From Pseudomonas sp. HMWF021 (lineage in GTDB: Bacteria > Pseudomonadota > Gammaproteobacteria > Pseudomonadales > Pseudomonadaceae), in assembly GCF_003061005.1 (NCBI RefSeq), contig NZ_QAIK01000062.1, forward strand, positions 41,384 to 79,853: a stretch of DNA of 38,470 nucleotides, in the 5' to 3' direction. Both the position numbers and the translations under genes were made by a program. The notes below the pieces were generated by a model. That model was not told where the DNA came from, did not search any database, and was given only the letters and a program-made list of their open reading frames with translations. Of the stretch, positions 33,440 to 38,470 are shown one piece after another. The stretch's first letter is position 1. Each line of letters starts with the position of its first letter.

Positions 33440-34126
33440 TTACTTAGCAGCTTTTTTACGAGGCGCTGGTGCTTGTGGCTTCAGCTCTTCTTGGCGACCA
33501 CCAATTACTTCGCCTTTGAAGATCCAAACCTTTACACCGATCACACCGTAAGTGGTGTGAGCTTCGTAGTTGGCATAGTCGATGTCGGCACGCAGGGTGT
33601 GCAGTGGCACACGACCTTCGCGATACCATTCAGTACGTGCGATTTCAGCACCGCCGAGACGACCGCTCACTTGGATTTTGATGCCTTTGGCACCAATGCG
33701 CATGGCGTTCTGTACTGCGCGCTTCATAGCGCGACGGAACATTACACGACGCTCCAGCTGCTGAGCTACGCTCTGCGCAACCAGCATACCGTCGAGCTCC
33801 GGCTTGCGGATCTCTTCGATATTGATGTGCACAGGCACACCCATTTGCTTGGTCAGGTCCTGACGCAGCTTCTCAACATCCTCACCTTTCTTCCCGATAA
33901 CGATACCTGGACGAGCGGTGTGGATGGTGATGCGTGCAGTTTGGGCCGGACGATGGATATCGATACGGCTTACGGACGCGCTTTTTAGTTTGTCTTGGAG
34001 ATACTCACGCACCTTCAGATCAGCGAACAAGTAGTCCGCATAAGTCCGACCGTCTGCGTACCAGACGGAGGTGTGCTCCTTGACGATTCCCAGGCGAATG
34101 CCAATGGGATGTACTTTCTGACCCAT
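33440..34126 (-). CDS. rpsC: Ribosomal protein S3
   Basis: This 228-residue protein forms part of the mRNA entry tunnel and helicase. It starts [20 protein letters not shown] and has a type-II KH domain with the GxxG loop in [20 protein letters not shown]. The C-terminal domain carries [21 protein letters not shown] and a basic Lys/Pro/Ala tail. ATG 34126 is chosen because it gives the invariant S3 start; a longer frame from 34210 overlaps rplV. It is 13 bases after rplV. Confidence 0.97.
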
Positions 34127-34139
34127 CTCTTCGACTCCG

Positions 34140-34472
34140 TTACTTGTCAGCAACCTTGACAGTGATATGGCAAGACCGCTTGACGATGCGATCAGCACGG
34201 CCTTTGGCACGTGGCATGATGCGCTTCAGCGAACGCCCTTCGTTGACGAAAACGGTGCTGACCTTCAGGTCATCAACGTCTGCGCCTTCGTTATGCTCGG
34301 CGTTGGCTACGGCCGACTCCAGCACTTTTTTCATGATCTCGGCGGCTTTCTTACTGCTGAAAGCCAACAGGTTGAGCGCTTCGCCCACCTTCTTCCCGCG
34401 GATCTGGTCGGCGACCAAGCGGGCTTTCTGGGCGGAGATTCGAGCGCCCGACAACTTAGCGGCTACTTCCAT
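34140..34472 (-). CDS. rplV: Ribosomal protein L22
   Basis: This 110-residue protein has a long beta-hairpin that lines the peptide exit tunnel. It begins [20 protein letters not shown], has [20 protein letters not shown], and the hairpin tip lies in [21 protein letters not shown]. No deletion or insertion is seen in the tip segment, where macrolide-resistance changes occur elsewhere. It lies 11 bases after rpsS and 13 before rpsC. Confidence 0.97.
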
Positions 34473-34483
34473 TTCCTTACCCC

Positions 34484-34759
34484 TTAACGCTTGGCTTTCT
34501 TGTCAGCCACGTGCCCACGATAAGTGCGGGTACCGGCGAACTCGCCCAGTTTATGGCCAACCATGTCTTCGTTCACGAGAACTGGGACGTGCTGACGGCC
34601 GTTGTGTACTGCGATGGTCAGACCGACCATTTGTGGCAGGATCATCGAACGACGCGACCAGGTTTTAATTGGTTTGCGATCGTTCTTTTCCGCCGCCACT
34701 TCGATCTTCTTCAGTAGGTGAAGATCAATAAAAGGACCTTTTTTCAGAGAACGTGGCAC
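34484..34759 (-). CDS. rpsS: Ribosomal protein S19
   Basis: This 91-residue 30S head protein pairs with S13 near the A-site. It begins [20 protein letters not shown] and has the conserved block [22 protein letters not shown]. The family signature [22 protein letters not shown] precedes the end ADKKAKR. It lies 16 bases after rplB and 11 before rplV, the S10-cluster order. Confidence 0.97.
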
Positions 34760-34775
34760 TGTCGTATCCCTCTAT

Positions 34776-35600
34776 TTACTTGCGACGACGGACGATCATT
34801 TTGTCGGTACGCTTATTACCACGAGTCTTCGCGCCCTTAGTCGGGAAGCCCCATGGCGATACCGGATGACGACCACCAGAGGTACGACCTTCACCACCAC
34901 CATGTGGGTGGTCAACCGGGTTCATGGCAACACCACGAACGGTTGGGCGAACGCCACGCCAGCGTTTGGCACCAGCTTTACCCAGCGAACGCAGGCTGTG
35001 CTCGGAGTTCGAGACTTCGCCCAGGGTCGCACGGCATTCAGCCAGGACTTTACGCATTTCACCGGAACGCAGACGCAGGGTAACGTACACGCCTTCACGA
35101 GCGATCAGCTGAGCCGAAGCACCAGCGGAACGAGCGATCTGTGCGCCTTTACCTGGCTTCAGTTCGATGCCGTGTACGGTAGAACCGACTGGAATGTTGC
35201 GCAGTTGCAGAGCGTTGCCTGGCTTGATTGGAGCCAGAGCGCCTGCGATCAGCTGGTCGCCAGCACTCACGCCTTTAGGGGCGATGATGTAGCGGCGCTC
35301 GCCGTCTGCGTAGCAGAGCAGTGCGATGTGAGCAGTACGGTTTGGATCGTATTCGATACGCTCGACAGTGGCGACGATGCCATCTTTGTCGTTGCGACGG
35401 AAATCGACCATACGGTAATGCTGCTTATGACCACCACCGATGTGACGAGTGGTAATACGGCCATTGTTGTTACGACCACCAGTCTTCGATTTTTTCTCGA
35501 GCAGCGGTGCGTGAGGAGCGCCTTTATGCAGCTCCTGGTTGACCACCTTGACCACAAAACGGCGGCCAGGGGAAGTCGGTTTGCATTTAACGATTGCCAT
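34776..35600 (-). CDS. rplB: Ribosomal protein L2
   Basis: This 274-residue protein is required for peptidyl transferase activity and subunit joining. It begins [19 protein letters not shown] and has an OB domain, an SH3-like domain and the C-terminal signature [21 protein letters not shown], which contains the invariant His important for catalysis. It ends [17 protein letters not shown]. It lies 14 bases after rplW and 16 before rpsS. Confidence 0.98.
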   Translation of the reverse strand: MAIVKCKPTSPGRRFVVKVVNQELHKGAPHAPLLEKKSKTGGRNNNGRITTRHIGGGHKQHYRMVDFRRNDKDGIVATVERIEYDPNRTAHIALLCYADGERRYIIAPKGVSAGDQLIAGALAPIKPGNALQLRNIPVGSTVHGIELKPGKGAQIARSAGASAQLIAREGVYVTLRLRSGEMRKVLAECRATLGEVSNSEHSLRSLGKAGAKRWRGVRPTVRGVAMNPVDHPHGGGEGRTSGGRHPVSPWGFPTKGAKTRGNKRTDKMIVRRRK

Positions 35601-35614
35601 GATGCACCCCTTCC

Positions 35615-35914
35615 TTACTCAGCACTGCTGCTGAAATCGAGATCTTGGCCTGGCTGAAGGGAGATAACTGCCTTCTTCCAGTCATTACGCTTGCCCAGAC
35701 CGCGAGCAGTGCGCTTGCTCTTACCCAGAACGTTCAGGGTAGTGACGCGCTCTACTTTCACGCTGAACAGGCTTTCGACGGCCTTCTTGATTTCCAGCTT
35801 GGTTGCATCAGTAGCAACCTTGAAAACGAACTGGCCTTTCTTGTCTGCCAGAACCGTAGCCTTCTCGGAAACGTGCGGGCCAAGCAGAACTTTAAATACG
35901 CGTTCCTGGTTCAT
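35615..35914 (-). CDS. rplW: Ribosomal protein L23
   Basis: This 99-residue protein lies at the tunnel exit and is the docking site for trigger factor and SRP. It begins [20 protein letters not shown], has [20 protein letters not shown] and the loop [20 protein letters not shown] that reaches into rRNA. It ends acidic (SAE). Its ATG overlaps the rplD stop (ATGA), so it is translationally coupled to L4; rplB follows after 14 bases. Confidence 0.97.
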
Positions 35915-36513
35915 CCCAGCAGCTCCTCGAATTTCTTCACGGCCGACACGGTGATCAACACCTTGTCGTATGCGATCAGACTAACTGGATCGGAACCTTG
36001 CACGTCACGTACATCTACGTGTGGCAGGTTACGAGCAGCCAGGTACAGGTTCTGATCAACAGCGTCCGACACGATGAGAACATCGGTCAGGCTCATGTTG
36101 TTCAGCTTGCCCAGCAGATCTTTGGTTTTCGGAGTTTCAACAGCGAAATCCTGAACCACGACCAGACGATCAGTACGCACCAGCTCAGCAAGGATGGAAC
36201 GCATTGCTGCGCGATACATCTTCTTGTTCAGCTTCTGGGAGTGATCCTGTGGACGAGCTGCGAAAGTGGTACCGCCGCCACGCCAGATTGGGCTACGGAT
36301 AGTACCGGCACGAGCACGGCCAGTACCTTTCTGACGCCATGGGCGCTTGCCGCCACCACGAACGTCGGAACGGGTCTTTTGCTGCTTGCTACCTTGACGG
36401 CCGCCGGCCATGTAGGCCACGACTGCTTGGTGAACCAGCGTCTCGTTGAACTCGCCGCCAAATGTCAGTTCGGAAACTTCGATCGCTTGAGCGTCATTTA
36501 CATTTAATTGCAT
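35911..36513 (-). CDS. rplD: Ribosomal protein L4
   Basis: This 200-residue protein has an extended loop that lines the exit tunnel. It begins [20 protein letters not shown] and carries the tunnel loop [21 protein letters not shown], followed by [20 protein letters not shown]. In E. coli L4 also represses its own S10 operon through the long leader RNA and RNase E. Here the S10 leader is only about 60 bases, so that mechanism may be absent or different. It lies 12 bases after rplC; the stop overlaps rplW. Confidence 0.97.
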
Positions 36514-36525
36514 GTCAGCTTCCCC

Positions 36526-37161
36526 TTAACCGCGAGCCTTGGCTGCTGGACGTACAACCAGGTTGCCGCCAGTAGCGCCAGGAACAGCGCCCTTGACCAA
36601 CAACAGATTGCGTTCAGCGTCCACGCGCACTACTTCCAGGGACTGCACGGTCACGCGCTCAGCGCCCATATGACCGGACATTTTTTTGCCCTTGAATACA
36701 CGACCAGGAGTCTGGCACTGGCCGATAGAGCCTGGGACGCGGTGGGATACGGAGTTACCGTGGGTGTTATCTTGCCCGCGGAAATTCCAACGCTTGATCG
36801 TACCCTGGAAGCCTTTACCCTTGGACTGACCGGTTACATCAACCAGTTGACCAGCGGCGAAGATTTCAGCGTTGATCAGATCGCCTGCCTGGTACTCGCC
36901 TTCTTCAAGACGGAATTCCATGGTGGTGCGACCAGCGGCAACGTTCGCTTTAGCGAAGTGGCCAGCTTGAGCTGCTGTTACACGCGAAGCACGACGCTCG
37001 CCGACAGTGACTTGCACTGCACGATAGCCATCGGTCTCTTCAGTTTTGAACTGGGTGACGCGATTCGGCTCGATCTCAATGACCGTGACCGGAATGGAGA
37101 CACCTTCTTCGGTGAAAATACGGGTCATACCGCATTTACGACCGACTACACCAATAGTCAT
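36526..37161 (-). CDS. rplC: Ribosomal protein L3
   Basis: This 211-residue early-assembly protein begins [20 protein letters not shown]. The extension toward the peptidyl-transferase centre contains [20 protein letters not shown], whose Gln is the residue methylated by PrmB in E. coli. It ends [14 protein letters not shown] set the start at ATG 37161 (TGAGG upstream); a longer frame from 37194 is not supported. It lies 80 bases after rpsJ, a somewhat loose gap in which I see no feature. Confidence 0.97.
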   Translation of the reverse strand: MTIGVVGRKCGMTRIFTEEGVSIPVTVIEIEPNRVTQFKTEETDGYRAVQVTVGERRASRVTAAQAGHFAKANVAAGRTTMEFRLEEGEYQAGDLINAEIFAAGQLVDVTGQSKGKGFQGTIKRWNFRGQDNTHGNSVSHRVPGSIGQCQTPGRVFKGKKMSGHMGAERVTVQSLEVVRVDAERNLLLVKGAVPGATGGNLVVRPAAKARG

Positions 37162-37241
37162 GTTGTAAACCTCATGAGTGTACGGGGCTTTCACCCGCTA
37201 TGGCCGCCCATTTCAGAGCGTTACACGACCAAGACCGAGTC

Positions 37242-37553
37242 TTAGCCGAGGCTGATCTGCACTTCCACACCGGCCGCAAGATCAAGCTTCATAAGAGCAT
37301 CAACGGTTTTATCCGTTGGCTGGACGATGTCCAGAACGCGCTTATGAGTGCGGATTTCGTACTGGTCACGCGCGTCTTTGTTGACGTGCGGGGAAACCAG
37401 AACGGTAAACCGCTCTTTACGGGTAGGCAGTGGAATTGGACCACGCACTTGAGCACCAGTACGTTTCGCGGTTTCCACGATTTCCTGGGTTGATTGGTCG
37501 ATCAGGCGATGGTCAAAAGCCTTCAACCTGATACGGATTTGCTGATTTTGCAT
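37242..37553 (-). CDS. rpsJ: Ribosomal protein S10 (NusE)
   Basis: This 103-residue protein serves both in the 30S head and, with NusB, in transcription antitermination. It begins [20 protein letters not shown], has the loop [20 protein letters not shown] that is inserted in the ribosome, and ends [12 protein letters not shown]. It is the first gene of the S10 cluster, with its promoter about 60 bases upstream. All segments are conserved. Confidence 0.98.
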
Positions 37554-37583
37554 TGGATTTCAGACTCCGGCTGCTATTCCCAC

Positions 37584-37600
37584 CGGGCGCAATACGCCCG
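37584..37600 (-). promoter_or_regulatory. Small hairpin in the S10 leader
   Basis: The stem CGGGCG / CGCCCG has a five-base loop and lies about 30 bases upstream of rpsJ, in a leader of only about 60 bases. It is too small to match the E. coli L4-responsive leader. It may act as an attenuator or a protein-binding site; no U-run follows it. Confidence 0.45.
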
Positions 37601-37615
37601 TTAAAAGGAGGCGCA

Positions 37616-37644
37616 ATTCTATAGACGCCCCAGATAGGTGTCAA
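37616..37644 (-). promoter_or_regulatory. S10-operon promoter
   Basis: Reading leftward: perfect TTGACA (37644-37639), 17 bases, TAGAAT (37621-37616). This is close to full sigma-70 consensus with ideal spacing, as expected for a main ribosomal-protein promoter. It starts between the tuf terminator and rpsJ. Confidence 0.9.
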
Positions 37645-37651
37645 CCCAATA

Positions 37652-37680
37652 AAAAAGCCCCCGCTGAGCGGGGGCTTTTT
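37652..37680 (-). terminator. Terminator after tuf
   Basis: The stem AAAAAGCCCCCGC / GCGGGGGCTTTTT has a three-base loop, 31 bases past the tuf stop codon. Strong, with A- and T-runs on both sides. It separates tuf from the S10 operon. Confidence 0.94.
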
Positions 37681-37711
37681 CAATTCATCAAGCAGACTCT
37701 ATAAAAGAGAA

Positions 37712-38470
37712 TTACTCGATGATTTTGGCTACGACGCCAGCGCCGACGGTACGACCGCCTTCACGGATAGCGAAACGCAGACCATCTTCCATCGCGATGG
37801 TTTTGATCAGGGTAACAGTCATTTGAATGTTGTCACCTGGCATTACCATTTCAACGCCTTCTGGCAGCTCGCAGTTACCAGTCACGTCAGTAGTACGGAA
37901 GTAGAACTGTGGACGGTAGCCTTTGAAGAACGGAGTGTGACGACCGCCTTCTTCCTTGCTCAGAACGTAAACTTCTGCAGTGAACTTGGTGTGCGGCTTA
38001 ACCGAACCTGGCTTGACCAGAACCTGGCCACGCTCAACGTCGTCACGCTTGGTACCACGCAGCAGAACGCCGCAGTTCTCGCCAGCACGACCTTCGTCGA
38101 GCAGCTTGCGGAACATTTCAACACCGGTGCAGGTGGTGGTGGTGGTGTCACGCAGACCAACGATTTCCAGTGCATCTTGAACGCGAACGATACCGCGCTC
38201 GATACGACCAGTCACAACAGTACCGCGACCCGAGATCGAGAACACGTCTTCGATTGGCATCAGGAACGGCTTGTCGATCATACGAACTGGTTCTGGGATG
38301 TAGCTGTCCAGAGTTTCAACCAGCTTCTTGACGGCAGTGGTGCCCATCTCGTTGTCGTCTTTGCCTTCCAGTGCCATACGAGCCGAACCGATGATGATTG
38401 GAGTGTCATCGCCCGGGAAGTCGTAGGTGGACAGCAGGTCGCGAACTTCCATCTCAACCAGTTCCAGCAG
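37712..38470 (-). CDS. tuf: Elongation factor Tu, C-terminal two thirds (partial)
   Basis: The gene runs off the right end; 252 residues remain of about 397. The visible part begins in the end of the GTPase domain ([20 protein letters not shown]). It then covers domain 2 ([19 protein letters not shown], with [17 protein letters not shown]) and domain 3 ([38 protein letters not shown]), ending [13 protein letters not shown]-Tu delivers aminoacyl-tRNA to the ribosome. The G-domain motifs are outside the window. Pseudomonas often has two near-identical tuf copies near this locus; this one lies directly before the S10 operon. Confidence 0.97.
   Translation of the reverse strand: MLELVEMEVRDLLSTYDFPGDDTPIIIGSARMALEGKDDNEMGTTAVKKLVETLDSYIPEPVRMIDKPFLMPIEDVFSISGRGTVVTGRIERGIVRVQDALEIVGLRDTTTTTCTGVEMFRKLLDEGRAGENCGVLLRGTKRDDVERGQVLVKPGSVKPHTKFTAEVYVLSKEEGGRHTPFFKGYRPQFYFRTTDVTGNCELPEGVEMVMPGDNIQMTVTLIKTIAMEDGLRFAIREGGRTVGAGVVAKIIE

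Overview
The window is a chromosomal segment of a fluorescent-group Pseudomonas. The evidence is the gene order ssb - MFS - uvrA - ferritin - katA - rplQ - rpoA - rpsD and onward through the ribosomal clusters to tuf, which is the order of the P. aeruginosa PA4232-PA4239 neighbourhood, together with Pseudomonas-type REP palindromes (GTAGGAGCTGCCGAAGGCTG and GCGAGCAAGCCCGCTCCCAC families), GC-rich codon use and close sequence resemblance to remembered Pseudomonas proteins. No database search was possible; assignments rest on recognisable motifs, lengths and synteny.

Layout. 1-262 is the start of a leftward gene, probably a mechanosensitive channel. 602-1804 is a 12-TM sugar-efflux-type MFS transporter. 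2014-5976 is a rightward four-gene unit (DUF72, YbhP-like phosphodiesterase, cardiolipin synthase ClsB, YbhN) in which every junction is an ATGA overlap. 6091-7948 is a leftward pair (alpha/beta hydrolase, DUF3182 protein). 8116-11372 is the most interesting part: a leftward, lower-GC cassette that I read as a small ribosomal-peptide (RiPP) cluster. It consists of a 15-residue candidate precursor, a terminator-like hairpin, an E1/ThiF-type adenylating enzyme with an N-terminal PqqD-like recognition domain, an MFS exporter and a haem-oxygenase-like diiron oxidase. The architecture recalls microcin C (mccA - hairpin - mccB - mccC) but adds an oxidase and uses a precursor I do not recognise. 11819-16349 is the rightward yjfI-yjfJ(PspA)-yjfK-yjfL-yjfM-yjfC membrane-stress-type operon, preceded by two copies of the palindrome CTCACGCGTGAG.

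16528-23612 carries housekeeping and stress genes: ssb and a YajR-like MFS (leftward), uvrA (rightward, TTG start), a bacterioferritin-family protein lacking the haem-ligand methionine, and catalase KatA (both leftward). 23852-37553 is the entire alpha, spc and S10 ribosomal protein clusters, all leftward, with rpoA and secY. I found good sigma-70 promoters before S10 and before alpha, and an unexpected third promoter plus hairpins in a 209-nt gap between rpsN and rpsH. The window ends inside tuf (EF-Tu), which has its own terminator before the S10 promoter.

Functionally, three systems concern the envelope (ClsB/YbhN phospholipid unit, YjfI-M/C unit, MFS exporters), one is a probable secreted or exported modified peptide, and the right half is DNA repair, peroxide and iron defence, and translation. 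Three pairs of the GTAGGAGCTGCC-type REP repeat and one pair of a second type sit at operon ends, as usual in this genus; a fifth, different palindrome lies at 346-481.
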